DNA from: Achromobacter xylosoxidans A8
GTDB taxonomy: Bacteria > Pseudomonadota > Gammaproteobacteria > Burkholderiales > Burkholderiaceae_B
Direction of reading: 5' to 3'
Length of the DNA stretch: 64,000 nt
Assembly: GCF_000165835.1 (NCBI RefSeq)
Contig: NC_014640.1
Coordinates: forward strand, 5,270,001 to 5,334,000
This document shows positions 1 to 15,000 of this stretch, piece by piece. The notes under the pieces were generated by a model, which was given only the letters and a program-made list of their open reading frames with translations, ran no database searches and was not told the origin of the DNA. The position numbers and the translations under genes are program-made. Numbering within the stretch: the first letter of the stretch is position 1; each line of letters begins with the position of its first letter.

Positions 1-3000
1 GCAGCGTTCTCGTAGACCCAGATCCAGCTGAGCGCGAGAGGATCGGCCGGGTCGGGCGTGACCTGCACGAACTTGTTCCAGACCGTGTGCACGACATTGT
101 TCAGGCCCTGCAGTTCGTACAGGTCCTTCTGGCCGCGCGACGTGTCGATGATTTCGATGCGGCCGCGGCGATAGGTACTGACGTCGATATCGTGCGTCAC
201 CAGCGCGTAGGTGGTCTGGTTATCGATATGGACCGAGGCGTAGCCGTTGGCCACGACCAGGTTGCCGTTGCCCACCGACACGATCTGCCCGGTCAGCGAA
301 ATGCTGCCCCCCGCCAGCCTGATCGGGTCCAGGATGATGGTCTGCGTGGCGTAGTCGAAGCGGCCCGTGATGGCGCCATAGCGGTTCAAGGATCCGTCCG
401 CGCTGAACGATACGCCGTTGATGGCGTAGCCATTGCCATCCTGCAAGGCCTTGTCCTGATCGCCGCGGAACGAGCTGTCGATCTTGATGTAGGCATCGGT
501 GACGCCGCTCTGGATCTTGCCGTCGATATTCAGCGTCAAGGCCGAAATGCTGATGGCGCCCAGGGCGAAAATTCGCGAATCCCGCGCTGCCGGATTGTCA
601 TTCAGGTACTTCGAGAACGGATCGAGCTTGGTGTAGCCCCACTTCAGCAGCACGTTCTGCATCGTGTCATCGATGCCGGTGCTGACGCCGCTGTTCTTCA
701 GGGCGTTGATGACGCTCTGCCACTTGTCGTTCAGGAACGTGGGATCGACGCCCGAGTTGTACCAGCCTTCGCTTTGCAGGCTGAAGTTGCCCTTGGCCAC
801 GATGTCCAGGCTGAGCGCCTGGATGGTTCCCGACACGTTGATGCTGCCCAGCGCGTTGACCACCGACACCTTGCCCAGCGGGTTGACCACCGCGCCCATC
901 AGGCTCAGGTCGACCGGCGCGTTCGCAATCATCTTCGCCAGGCCATTGTCCGGGTCTGACGGATCGTTCAAGGCCCCGCCGAACGGGTCCGCGGCCCAGC
1001 CGTTCTTGATCTGGCTGATGCTGACCTCGGCCGTGTCGGCCCCCGACGCGCCCTTCACGGACGCGTCGTTGACGTACAGGTGTCCGGTCTTGAAGACCTT
1101 GAGCTGGCCGTCGGACCCCGGGCGGATGATGGTGCCGTCCAGCACGACCGCGTCCCTGACGTTCATCAGCATCGGCGAGTCGTTGACGATATTGATCTGG
1201 GTGTTGGCGCGGGCGTCGATGCCCGACCGGTACACGCCGCCGGTATCAGTCGCGTTCACATAGACCGAGCCGCCGGACGCATACATATCCGGCATGTCGA
1301 TGAAGAACGTGCTGAACGAATCCAGGTAGCGGATCTGCCCGTTCTGCAGCTTCACGCCCATCTGGATGCTTTGCAGCTGCTGCTGCAAGGCGGCGATGTT
1401 GGCCTGATAGCGCGCGACGGCCTGCGGGTTCGAGGCATGCTCGGCCTGCATCCGCGTCAGCGTGCGGATCTGCTCGCTGATGACATTCTGCTGGCTGGCG
1501 TAGCGCAGCGTGGGCTGGGCGATGTCCACCGTCTTCAGCACGAAGTACAGCTTGCCGACGTTGCCGGCGGCTGTGCTGCCGAAGTTCGACTTCAGGGCGT
1601 CGCCCACCTGGGTGGCAGTCGGATTGCTCAAGTACATCCAATAGCTGCTATTGGCGTAGTCCTCCGCCGCCAGATCCAGATCGCGGCTGTTCGGGCTGTT
1701 GTAGCGGTAGTAGCTGCCGTTGTGCTCGATGATCATCCCGGCCGTGACGTTGACCTTGATGTCGCTGGCGCTGAACGCCGTCAGCTCATAGCGCACGTCG
1801 ATATTGACCGTGCCTGGCGCTCCGTCCAGGCTGGTCTTGCCCGCGCCCAGCAGTTTCTCCAGGATCGCCTTGACCGCGGGCGAATTCGAGTCGAACCGCA
1901 GAGGAGCTCCCGCAGCGGGTAGCGTGGCGCTGGTATAGCCCAGTTGCTCCAGCAGTTCGGCCGGGATGACGAACAGGTTGGCCGCATTGTTCACGCCCGC
2001 AATGATGCGCGTGGCCGCTCCCGTGGCCACCCTGCTGGACGTGGTGTCCACCACACTGTCGGCCAGCTTGACCGTGGGATTCAGGTTCAGGCCGATCACC
2101 TGCACCGAACCGTTCACGCGCGCCTGGTCCAGCTTCGAGGGATTGGTCTCCAGCCGCACGTTGCGTTGGGCTTTGAGCAGCGAGCCGTTGGCCGCTACCC
2201 CGTCGATCAGCACAGTGTTGATCTGGCGCGCCTTGGCGCCGCTGTCCACCGCCGGCACCTGGGCGATTCCGACCAGCGTGAACGACACGTTATCGTTGGC
2301 CAGCAGATAGCCGGTCGACAGCGGGTCGGTCGCTTTGCCGTTGCCTGCCAGCGCCAGGATGTTGTCGCCTTCGATCGAGGCATTGTCGATCTGGATGGCG
2401 TTGCGCACCGTCAGATCGTTGTTGCTGTCCGACTTGCTGAAGCTGGACACGGAAACCACCAGCAGATCGCTGATGGTGGTTGTCACGCCGCGCGTGTTCG
2501 CGGCCATGACCACGTCGCCGAAGGCATTGCGCAGGAATGCGCCGTTTACCTTGACCTGGGCGAGCGTGCCGTCGGTGCTGAGGTTGTTGGTCGACAGCGT
2601 CACGGACACGCCGGACACGCCGGTGATCTTGTTACGCTGGGTGTAGATGATGTCGTTGGTCGCCACCAGGTCCAGCATGCCCGGGGTATCGAAATTGCCC
2701 CGCGCCTGCACCACGGTCATGCCCGCCGTGTCGATCGTGCTGCCGGCCTGCCGCGCGCCGCTGACGCTGATGGTCGACTCGGGCTTGAGCGTGACCGTGT
2801 GCTTGCTGACGTCGGCCCCCGCCACTCTGACCGAATAGCCGCTCAGGGTGGAGGTACCGCGCACGGTATTGTTGCTGCGGATATCCAGCTTGTTGCCGAT
2901 CACTTGCGCGCCGCCGCCGATGTCGATGGCGGACTTGCCGCCCACCACGACATCGATCTTGCCTTGTCGTCCGGCCACCAGCGCAATCGTGCCGGCGTCC

Positions 3001-6000
3001 ATCTTGACGTCCACCGACTGCACCTGGTCCGCCGTGATGCTCAGCAGGGTGCCATCGATGCGGGCGTTGTTGCCGATCTGCACGCGCGTATCCAGCGCGG
3101 TCGTCAGCGTGGCGCTGTCTATCGATACCGTCACCCCGCCCACTTCCAGCGAACGGGCCTCGGCCAGCAGGCCGGCCTCGCCGTTGCGCTCGGTGGTTCC
3201 CTTTGCCGTAACGCCGATGATGGCGCCCTGCAGCGTCGCGTTATCCACCGACGCCTTGAGCGAGCCGCCCAGTCGGGTTTCGGCGCTCATCACTCCCACA
3301 CCGATCACGCCGCCGGTGATCGCCTTCGAATAGGCGCGGCCGTAGTACGTGCCCTGCGCGTTGATATTGACCATGCCCGGGTTCTCGCCCTGGCCCGGGG
3401 CGCTGACCGACAGGCCCTGCAGCACCGCGCCATTGCGCGCTTCGGCCAGGGTTGTCGTGGCGATGTCCACCAGCGCCTTGTTCACATTGACGGCCAGCCC
3501 CGTGGTGGCGGCCACGCCGGCGGTCTGGGTCTGGCCGAAGTCCACGCTCACCAACGCGTTCATGTCCACCAGCGGCGCGCTGACGGTCGCGCCGTCCACG
3601 GTTGCCGTGGTCGCGTCGCGCGCGATGTTCTCGGCAATGCCTACGCCGATCGCCGCGCCCACCATGCCCACCGCAACGCTGACCTGGGTCAGGTCGATGT
3701 CGGCGCGGACCTGGGTATCGGCCTTGATCTCGACCTTGCCCAGCGCCCCCACCTTGCCCGTGCCCGAAATCCGCGCGCTGACATTGTTGCGGGTGGTGTT
3801 GGTCACTCGCACCCCCGCGCCCGCGGCCGCGATGCCGCCACCCACCGCCACCGAGGCGGTGACCGCGTCCAGGCCCTTGAATTCGGTCTTCTCGACGGCC
3901 ACGACGGAGACCGCGTCTTGCGCGCCGACGTTCCTGCCGCTGGCGGTATCGATATACGCGCTGACCTCGTTGGCCGCCACGCTATCCACCAGCGTCACAG
4001 CCAGGGCCAGGTTCAAGCCGAAATTTCCCGGCACAGGCAGCGAGGCCGCCACCGCCACGCCATAGGCGCCGGACTTCAGGATGGTGCTGCTGTCCTGGGC
4101 GCGCACATTTATGGAGCCGGCCCCGCCGGAGATGCCAGCTATGGCCTGCGACCCCGCGATATAGGCCGACGTCGCCGTGGCAAAACGGTTGCTGACCTGC
4201 ACCCCGGAACCGGCGGCAGACCCGCCAAAACCCGCCACCGCCACGCTGCCGGCGAAATTGACGCTGGTCAGCGTTTCGCTGGACGTGGCCAGCACGTCCA
4301 CATTGCCGCGATTGACGGAGATAGTGCTGTTCTCGATGTAGGCCAGCGCGCGGTTCGAGCGGTTCACGCCGTCGCCAGCGTGCACGCCGAAAGTATTCCG
4401 GGCGATGGAGACGCCGATGCTGGCCCCCAGGCCCGCGCCCGTGACGCTCACCGACACCGCGCCGCTGACCGCCTTGATGCTGGAGCTGTTGTCCGCCTTG
4501 ACCGACACGCCCGTGCCGGCGGTGATGACGGATCCGCTGATGTAGCCGCCTACGTCGTTGGCGACCGTCTGCGTGCTTTCGGCGCCCGCCCCCGACACCG
4601 CCACGCCCGCAAAGCCCGCCGCCACCGAGGCAGCGACCGACACGCCGTCCAGCGTCACGGTTTCCTTGGCCGACACCGCCACGGCGTCCGACACCTTCAG
4701 CGTCGACGAGGTCACGGAAGACTGCACGCTCATGGCAGCGACGTTGCGCGCCACCGAGGCGCCCACCGACAGCGATCCTCCCTGCATCGCGAACGCCAGC
4801 GACGCGCCGATGGCCTTGGCCTCCAGGGTCGCAGTGTCCTCGGCGACAATGGTCGCCCGCGCCATCTGCGCCCCCGCGCCGGCGCTAAGCACCGAATTCG
4901 ACAGCGCCGCCTCGACCGCGCCCAGCGCCTTGTTGCTGGCCAGCGCCACGCCGACCGACAACGCCAGGCCTTGGGAGGTGCCGGCCAGGCTTGCGCCTGC
5001 GGCGGTCGCCTTGAGAGTGGATTGGTTGGACGCCTTGATGTACAAGCTGTCCGCGGCGCGCACGTCGGGATCGATCTGCGTCAAACCGTTGACCTCGGCG
5101 CGCGTGACGGCGCGCGAGGTGTTATAGGCCGACGATCCGGCCGCGGCGAGCGCAGCCCCCTGATACGCGATCCCCACGGCGCCGGCCACCACCACCGCTT
5201 CCAGCGTCTGCACGGTATCGGCAGTGACGTTGATGGCGCCCAGATTGGACACCTGGGTGTTGGCGAGGCTGGCGCGCGCGCCTGCCGCCTGCGTGATCTC
5301 ATTCTCGGCCAGCGAAGCGCCGATGGCCAACGAGCCGCCCGCGGCCGTGAAGGCCACGCTGGCGACCACCACCGTGGCCTTGATCGTGCCGCTCATGCCG
5401 GCGTCTATCGTCAGCGCGTTGGCGCCATTGCCACTGACGCGCGAATTGCTCATGATCGCCACGGCGGACGACCCGATCACGTTGTGCGCGTCGGCGCCGC
5501 CGCCCGCCAGCGAAATCCCGCCCAGGCTGACGCCGGCGGCGATCGACACCGCCACCGCAACCGTGTGGATGCTGGCTTGGCTATCCGCCTTGACCGTGAT
5601 CACCGGCGCGCCGGTGAAGTTCACGCCATCCACCTTGGCCAGCGTGTCGTTGGCGACCTCGTTCTGGGCCAGCGACACGGCCACCGACAGCGACGCCGTC
5701 GCGCCCAGCGACACCGCGACCGAAATTGCCACGGCGGCAATCGTGCTGTCTATGCGTGACTGGTCCGTCGCCATGACGGACACACTGGCCGCGTTCCAGG
5801 CGTGGGCCTGATTCTGGTCGGTGATGCGGGCCGTGATGGCGGTCTTGATCTTGTTGACCGCCCGCGCCCCCGCGCCAGCTCCCGATACCGCGAGGCTGGC
5901 GCCATCGACGATAGGCGGCGCGTAGGCCACCGATACCGCCACCGCGCCCGCCACCACCACGGCGTCTATGCTCTGTTGCCAGTCGACGCTGCCATCGCCC

Positions 6001-9000
6001 TTGAATTTCACATTGCTGGCATCCACCGTGACGGCGCCCGCGGTCACCGTACTGCGGTCGATCGACGCCGTGATCTCGTTGACCGGCCGGCCGGCCCCCA
6101 ACGCGACCACCTGGCCGGCGCTGTTGACGTCGTAGCCGATGACGTTTTCCGCCATGGCCACGCCCACGGACGCCGAAGCGGCGGCGTAGTGGCTGACCGA
6201 CACCGACGCGGACATGCCCAGCACCACCGCGTTGATCCGGGACAGGCCCAGGGCCCGCACGTCCAGCCCGCCCTTCGTCCCGCCCGCGCCCTCCGTGCTG
6301 ATGAATGCATCCGAGATACCAGCCTGCACGCTGGCCGAGATGACGTTGCGCGCCAACGCGCCACCGCCGCCGATGGCGGCATTGGCGCTGTCGCCCACCG
6401 ACACCGCCACGGACGCGCCCAACACCACCGACAGAATGTCGGCCTGCTGGCTCGCGCTGACGGACAGTCCGGCTCCTGCCGTCTGGATATTGCCGCCCCG
6501 GATGTCGGCATGCACCGTATTGAAAACCTTGTTGACCGCAACGCTGGTGCCGACCGCGATCGCCACGCCTGCACTGCCGGCCTGCACGCTGACCGCGCCG
6601 CCAACGGCAATGGCCGTGATCGTGGCCCGGTCCGACGCCGACACCGTTACGCCCTGACCCGTGCCGTTCGTCCGGATCACGGAGTTTTCGACCAGCGCGC
6701 GCACTGTCGTGCTGATTTCACTGATCGCCACCGACACGCCCACCGACGCGCCCGCGCCCATGCCGCCCGCGGAAACCGCCACCGCCAAGGCACCTGCGAC
6801 GGTCACGATGCTGCCCGTGTTTTCGGCGTTGACGCGTACGTCCCCGGCAATATATCCATTGTTCAGCGGGACCACATTTTTCAGCGTGGCCTCCACCGAT
6901 CCGCCGATGGTATTGCCGCTGCCCGCGCCGGCGCCCGCCCCGGCGAATCCCTGCCCCACGGCGACTGCCGCCGCTACGCCTATCGATACCGAAACGATGC
7001 GCGATTCGTTGATCGCGTCCACCGCGATGCCATGCGCCGAACCGATGGCCGTATTCAGGTTGCCGTTGCCGGCGCCGCTGCCGTCGATATACGCCCGCGT
7101 CTGGTTGTTGACGGTATTGTGGGTCGCCGACACTCCGGCCGCGATGCCCGCGCCGCTGCCCGGCGACACCGCCACGCCCAGGCCGCCGGCCACGGCCAGC
7201 ACATAGCCGTCGTCGCGCGCCTGCACGGCCACGCCCGGCGCGCCGCCTGCCGACAGCGCCTCGACCAGGCGTGCGTTGCGTATGCCCGCGTCGTTCTTGC
7301 TGTTCAGGCGGTTGACCGACACCGCGCCGCCCGCCGACACCGCCGCCGTACCCACGGCCACGCTGCCCGCCACGGTCACGTTGTGGATCTGCCCCTTGAA
7401 GAGCGAGGCCACCTCCACGTGCGCGCCGCGCACGGCGCCCTGCGTATCGCGGATCTGCGCCGAAATCGAGTGCTCGCGCGCGTTGCCCGCGGGCGCGCCG
7501 CCCAGATAGTTGTAGGACAGGCTGGCGCCCACCGCGACGCTCGCGCCCTGCGATCCCAGCCCCAGGGCCACCGCGCCCGCCAGGCTGTTGATCGTGGATT
7601 CGTCGCTGGCCCGGACCACGATATCGCCGCCAGCCGCAACATCCTGTCCGACCGCAGTCTCGCCGATCTCGGCCTTGATGCTGTTGGCGATCCAGTTCAG
7701 CACAGCCGATCCGCCAAAGCCCACATTGGCGCCGGACCCACCGGCCGCGACCGCGCCGCTGACCGCCATCGCCGAAATCTGCGCATTCAACCCGGGCGAC
7801 AAGTCATCGGGCTTGGCAAAGGCGGCCTGCACCACGATATCGCCAGTCGCCGACAAGGAAGAACGCAGCGCGCCCGCGTACACCGTATCGAAGACCTGGT
7901 TGACCGCGAAAGCCATGCCGGCGGCCACGCGGCCGCCCACGGATACCGCCACATTGCCGGCCAACGCCGCGATGCTGGCGACGTCGCGCGCGACGATGCG
8001 GATATCGCCCGAGGTCGCCGTCACCGACGAGTCGCGGATCTGCGCGTGCACCGTGTTCTGGATCGTGTTGACGGCCAGCGATCCGCTTACCGCCACGCCC
8101 GCGCCGCCGGCCAGGCCGATCGACACGTTGTAGATGCTGGCGCGCTCTTCGGCGCGCACCTGCACGGCCTGGGCCTCGACGGTCGCCTGCGCGATCGCCG
8201 CGCGCACGCCATTGCGCATGTCCGCCACGCTCACGGACGCGCCGATGGCGGCCGATGCTCCCTGGGTGATGGAGATGCCCAGCGCGCCCGTGGCCGTCAC
8301 GATGCGGCTGGCGTCCTGCGCCGACACCGACACCGCGCCAGCCTCGGCCCGCACCTTGTGTCCGGCTGCCGCGCCCGTGTTGTCGATGATGGCACTGACC
8401 TCGGAGCGCGAAATGTTCACGCCCACGGCGCCCGCGCCGCCCAGCGACTTGCCGCCAGCGCCGGCCACCGTGATGCTCAACATGCTGTTGCTCAGCGCAT
8501 GGCCTTGCGTCAGCGAACCGATGTCCAGCGAGATCAGGCCGCCGGACGTGATGCGATCCACCGCCTTCTGCAGGCTGATGCCGCCCGTGCCCGTGGCCGC
8601 GCCCAGCTTCATGGCGATGCCGTCGCGAGCATTCTCCAGCGAGCTCGCCAGCTGATAGCGGAAGGCGCCGCCTTGCGAGGCATTGATCACGTAGTAGCGC
8701 TGGCCGTCCACCAGGCCAGCGATGTTGGCGCCCTGGCTGCGGTAGATGACCACGTCGCCCGTGGCCAAGCCCGCGTCGCTGGCGAACGAGAAGCTGTTTT
8801 CGCCTATGGCCTGACTCTGGGCCGAGGAGGCCGACAGCGTTGCGTCGGTCGGCGTGCCCTGGGTGATGCTGGTGTTCTGGGTGCCGTCGCTGCCCGTGCT
8901 GGTCGAGGTCTGCGAGGTCTGGCGCACCAGCGCAACCTGCGTGAATGCGACCATCGCGTCCGGATTGACCGAAATCGGCTTGTTCTGCGCGTCCAGCAGC

Positions 9001-12000
9001 TTGACGCCATTGGCATCGGTCAGGAAATACTCGTAGCGCTTGGTGGCGGCGTTGAACTCCGGCACATAGGCCAATTTGCCCAACGTCACCGCGGCGCCGT
9101 TCACGTCCTTGAAGCGCAGCGTGGTGCTGTTGACGACTTCAACCACATAGACGTGGTCGTCGGACAGACCCGTCAGCACGCCGTTTGCCGCCAGGTTGAC
9201 GACGACCTTGTCCCCCGTGGCCAGGCCATGGGCCTTGGGCAAGGTCAGGCTGCCGTCCGCGTTCAGGGCCGCCCCCGCCGGATTGTTGACGCTGAAGCGC
9301 TGCAGCGCGCCGCCCACCGCCGCGCCGCTGAAATCGACCAGGTTGCCTTGACCGTCGCGCAGCTGGAACGAACGCTGGTCGGCGCTCAGGTTGACGACGT
9401 AATAGGTCACGCCGACTTTCAAGACATCCTTGCCCTGGGCCAGGATGCGGTTGGCCAGCACGTCCTCGATCTGGCCGTTGGCGCCGACCGAACCGCTGTA
9501 AACGATGGCCGCCCCTTCCTGCACGCCCGGGAACGGCAGCGCCAGGGTCAGCGTATTGGCGCCGGTATTCACCGTCGCGCCGGCATCCACGCCGTGGAAG
9601 GGTTGCAGGTTGACGCTGGTCGCTTCCTGCATGCGCACATGCGCGAAGCCGATCACGGCCAGGTTGGTCACGCTGCCGAATTGCAGCGCTTTGCCGCGCA
9701 GGGCGTCTTCCTGGGTATCCGCCAGCTGGATGATGGCCTGGCCGTCAGGAGCCTCGCGCCGGATCACGTAGTACACGCGGTCATTGCGCAGGGCCGTGCC
9801 GTCTGCCAGCGTGATGTTGCCGGCGCCCGAACTCAGGTAGACGCCGTCGCCGGTCTGCCAGCCCGAGAATTCGCCGCCCGTGCCGCCAGTTTGCGCCGGC
9901 ATGCCGGCGTTGCCGCTATCGTCCTTGGCGCCGTTGATGACGGCCGCCGCATCGCCCGTGAAGGTCAGCGTGCTGCCGCCCTGGTCCACCCGGATGTCGC
10001 CGTCCCCCACCGGCAATTGGCCGCCGCCGTTGAGCTGGGCATTGCCGCCCGCGGCCATGGGGTCCACCAGGCCGGCGAATACGTTGACGTTGCCCTGCAC
10101 CGCATGCACGTCGCTGCGCAGAATGGAAGCCGCGACCTTGGGATTGGCGGCGGCGCCGCCGTTGTCGGCCACGCCCACGGTGGTGACGGCTGCGCCCGAA
10201 TCGGCCAGTGTCGTATTGTTGAAGGCCAGCAGATCACGGTCGAAAGCCGTATTGCCGCCCATGATGTTGACGGCCACGGCCAGTCCCACCGCCGCGCCCT
10301 GGGTCGCGATCGCGCCCGCCACCGTGATGGCGTACAGGGCCGACGCGTCCGAAGCATTGACGCGCACGGCGTCGCCCGTAAAGCCTGCCTGGCTACCTGC
10401 CTTGACGGTGCTGTCGCTGATGCGGGCCTCGGTGGCCGCGCGCATCATGTTGACGTTGACCGCTCCGGCCAGCGCGAACTTCTTGGACAGCGCGCCCGCC
10501 GCCCCCACCGATACCAGCAGCGGCGACGAATGCGCCGACACGTCTACCTTGCCGGTGACGTCCACATCCGCGTATTCGATCAGCGCGCTGGTGCGCGAGC
10601 TGAACTCGTTGACGCTGACCGACGCGCCCACGGCCACCGAGCCGCCGGCCGTGACCGCAACCCCGCCGGTCACCGCGACCAGCGTATTGTTCTCGGTCGC
10701 CTCGACCGTCAGCGACGAGGCGTCGATGCGGCTGCGCGCCGTGACTGCGCCGTTGCTGTCGCGGCTCGGCAGCACATAGGCCGCCACGGCGGACCCGACG
10801 CGGTTGACCTGCACCGAGCCCGCGCCCGCGAACTTCGCCTCGCCCATGCCCACGCCGACGCCGACCGCTCCGCCCCCCAGCGAGGACGTATCCTTGGCGG
10901 TGAGCTTCACCGCGCCATGGCCGCCGGTATCCACGGTCGAACCCTGGATGCCGGCCATGACGGCGTTGCCAATTTCGTTGTAGCTGACGGCGATGCCCAC
11001 GCCCGCCTTCTTGCCTACGCCCGCAGCGCCGGTAACGGCGACCAGCGTGGTCTTGTCCTGAGCCCGCACGGTGACGTCATGGCTGCCGCTGGCGGCGCCG
11101 TCATAGACGACCTTGCTGTTGAGCAGATAGCTTTCGACGCGGTTGGACATGACATTGACGGACACCGATCCGCCCACGCCCGCGCCATCTCGCGCCGCGC
11201 CCAGCGCGCCCGCGAAGCCCACCGCAACCTGGGTGGATTCCGCCGACACATCGACACGGCCTGTGTACAACAGCTCGGTCACCTGGCGGATGCCCGCCTC
11301 GACCTTGCTGGTGCTGACGTTGACCGCGACCGCCGCGCCCACGCCGGCCTTGCCGTCCGAGCTGGCGACCGCGCCCGCCACCGTGGCCAGCACGCTCAGG
11401 TCGCGGGCCTCCAATGTCACGTCGCGCGCACTGACCTTGGCTGCGTTACCCAGCAGCGCGATGTTGGCGTAATCCGCCACGCCGACGGCGGCCGAACCGG
11501 CCACCGCCACGCCCTTCTGCCCCTTGGCGCCGGCCATGCCGGCGGCGATGGTCACGGCCACGCCGGTACGCCGCGCGGCCAGCGCCAGATCCGCCGCCAC
11601 CACCAGTTCGCCCACGGCCAGCACCTGGGCGCGCGCTTCGCCGCCCAGCATGTTCATGCTATAGGCGCCCGCGACCCCCACGTTGGACTTTGCGCTATCC
11701 GACTGCGCGAGCGCAGCCGAACCCGAAAGGGCCAGCGTATGGGTGCCGTTTTGCGCCTCGACCTTGGCGTCCCCGCCTATCGTGATCTTCATGCCGGCGG
11801 CGTTGACGTAGGCCTGCGCGAAGTCGCTGACCATGTTGACCGCCACCGCACCCGAAATGGCTACGCCAGCCTTGGATTGCTGGCTGCCGGAGCCGCCTCC
11901 CGGCGCCGCGCCCGCATCCTGCGTCAGCTGAGTCACCTGACCGCTCAGCCCCTCCAGCTTGGAGCCCAGGTCGGTGGTTGACGCAGGCGCGGAACTGTCC

Positions 12001-15000
12001 GTGCCCGGCGCCGCATCGCCCTGACTAGTGGGCAGCTTGAGGTTGTCCAGGCTGGTACCCGTACCCCCTGCCCCGCCCGTGCCGCCCGCCCCCGTGCCGC
12101 CGCCCGCGCCCGCGCCCGCCACCGGGCTGGACACGCGCGAACCCGCCACGGCCAGATTGCCGACAAAGCCCTTGTTCTCCGCCCGGATCGTCAGCGCGGC
12201 CGCCGAGAACGATCCCACCGGCAAGGCCGTAGGCGCGCCATCCGCCGCGCGCAGCGTGTCGCCGATCAGGGCCTGCGTCCAGCGGTTGACGTCATTGATG
12301 GACACGCTCATGCCCACGCCCACTGCCTGCGATCCGGCGGCGGCGCCCGCCACCGTGCCAACCCAGGTCGCATCCGTCGCCTGGATGTCCGCCGCGCCTG
12401 CCGCCACGATGCGGGCGCCCCGGCCGACCTGGGCCAGGGTGGTCGCGCTGGTGGAGTTGACCAGCACCACGCCGTTGAGCGCCAGGGTCTTGGCCTGGCC
12501 GCCCGATGCCCCCAGCGTTACCGAAATCAGTTCATTGTCCGCATCGACCGTCAGCTTGCCCGCATTGATCTCGGCAGTGTCGCTGACCACGGCACGGGTT
12601 TCGTGCCTGGCCGCGTTCACGTACACCGACACGCCGATGGCCGAGCCTTCCTTCGAGCTGCTGCCGTACTCGAAGCCTTGGTACTTCGGCGTCAGGAATC
12701 CCTTGACCCGGTCCTTGCCATAGCTGAAGCGGCCCTCGGACGCGCCGCGGGGAGCGGCCTGCTGGAGCGACTTCGCCCCGCCCAGGGATATCGACGGCAG
12801 GATGATGTTGCCCACCAGGTTCAGGCGCTGCGAGGAGTTTTCCGCTTGCACCGTCACATCGCCGGCCGTGCCGCCGGACAGCGTCGTATTGATCTTGCCC
12901 GCGGCCTGGGCCTGGGTCTTGGTGTCCTGCACCAGCACCGTGAACGCGCCGGACAGGGCCAGCTTCTTGCTCTTGGCCGTGGCGCTGGCCCAGCTGCTGA
13001 AGCTGGACGAGATGCCGCCGGTGCTGGTCAGCGTGGCCTGCAGATTGTTGAGGAAGGACGCGGCCGCCTTGCCCGCCACCTCCGCCTTTGCCTTGGTGCC
13101 GTCGGCGTCGTTCCACTTGGTGTTGATGCCGTCGAACGGCGCGTACAGATTGACCAGCCACAGCTTTTTCGGGTCGATCTGGTTCAGGCTGCTGGCGGTG
13201 ACCGCCACGTCGCCGCCCTGGGTGGTAATCGTGGCGAACTGGCTGACGGTCGCCTGGGTCTTGACATTGTCGATGCCGATGACCACGGCAGCCGCGGCGC
13301 CGAAGTCAGAACCGTCCGGACCGGCCGCGCGCTCGGGCTGGTTGGTCGTCAGGTTGTTCTTCTTTTTCAGGAAGGCCTGCTTGTCGGCGATGGGCTGGTC
13401 ATCCACCCCGCTCATGACCGTGAGCTTGGTGTTGTATTGCGTCTGCGCATTGACGATGACGTCGCCGCCCGCCGTGCTGACCGTGGCCGCCGCCACGCCG
13501 TTGCCGATGCGGGCCGTGGTCGTGATGTTGTTCATCGACATGCCCAGCGCCGCGCCGACCTGGAACTCGGTGGAGGGGTTGTCGATTTCTTTCTGGATGT
13601 CGGAGTCGTACTTGGCGCGGTCCTCGAAATCCTTCTCTTGCTTGATTTCCTTGATCTTGTCGCCGAACTTGCCGCCCCGGCTATCCGACACCAGCGCGCT
13701 GAAGAAACTCTTGGTGTACTGTGCCCCGGTGCCCAGGCCGCCCAGGGCGCCGCTCACGATGGGGCTGACGGTCTTGGCGATGGCCGCGTTCTTGGCCTCG
13801 GTCTGCGCCGCCGTGAGGAAATCGCTGCCGGTGGCCGCGCGGCCGCCCAGTATGGTCTTGACGGCGATGGCGCTGCCGGCGTCCTGCGCCTTGGCCTCGA
13901 CGGTCACCTTGCCCGCATTGCGCGCCACCACCGTGCCGTCCATAAAGGCCTCAGTGGTCAGCTGGTTGTACGCAAAGCCCACTGCCACGCCGACCTTGGC
14001 GTAGCCGGCCTTGTACTTGCCCGCTTCCTTGGAAGGATCGATCTTGCCGTCGGCCCCCGTCACCGGCTTGGTGTCGTCGCTTTCGGCCATCGCACCCGCG
14101 GCCGATATCGAAATCGTGCTCTTGTGGCTGGTCAGGGCCTGGATCGTCACGTCTCCGCCCACGCCGCTCAGCGCGTGGGTGATCGGATCGGTGGCATGCA
14201 GCAAGCCGGTTTCCAGTCTGGCGCCCGCGCCGATGTGCACGGTGGATTCGCTGATGATGACCGCCACGCCCACGCCGATCACCGCCGGCACGGCGCCGAC
14301 CTGGCCCGGCAGCAGCGCGATCTCCATTTCGTTGGTGAGATCGGACTTGATCGTGATCGACTTGGATGCGATCACCGTGCCCTGCACATCGATGGTCGAC
14401 TTGTTCTGCAGCACGCCCACCGCTATGCCGGCGATCTTCGCGACCAAGGGGCTCAGCTTGACCGTGGCCGACGTCGTGGACGTGATGCTCACGTCGCCGT
14501 TGGACACCAGCCGCGCCTGCGTGCCGACCTTGATCGACGAGTTGTATTCAATGCCGGCCCAGGCCGCCATGGCGCTGGCGCCGTCCAGGAACTTCATCAG
14601 GGCGTCGAAGGCCGAGTTGACGCCGCCCGCCAGCCCGCCCAGCACGCCGCCCTGGTTTGCGCCGTTCTTGATCAGCGGATCCAGATCGTAGTCTTTGCTA
14701 TCGATCTTGCTGGTCAAGCTGACCCCGGATCCGCCGGTGTCCTTGGCCCACAGCGTCGCGTTGTTGACCGTGATGGCGGCGTCCAGCTTGTAGATCTGGG
14801 CCATCGCGCTACGCCATGGGCGGTAGCGTTGCGCCGCCAGCTCGATCGCGCCGGCCGCCAGCACGATATTTGCGCCGTTGCTGGCGCCGACGGTGATTTT
14901 CTCGCCTTCCAGACGCAGGGCATAGCCCGCATCCAGCGTAATGTTCTGCAGCACCGAGTACGACTGGCCGCGGATGATGACGTTGCGGCCGCTGACCGTC

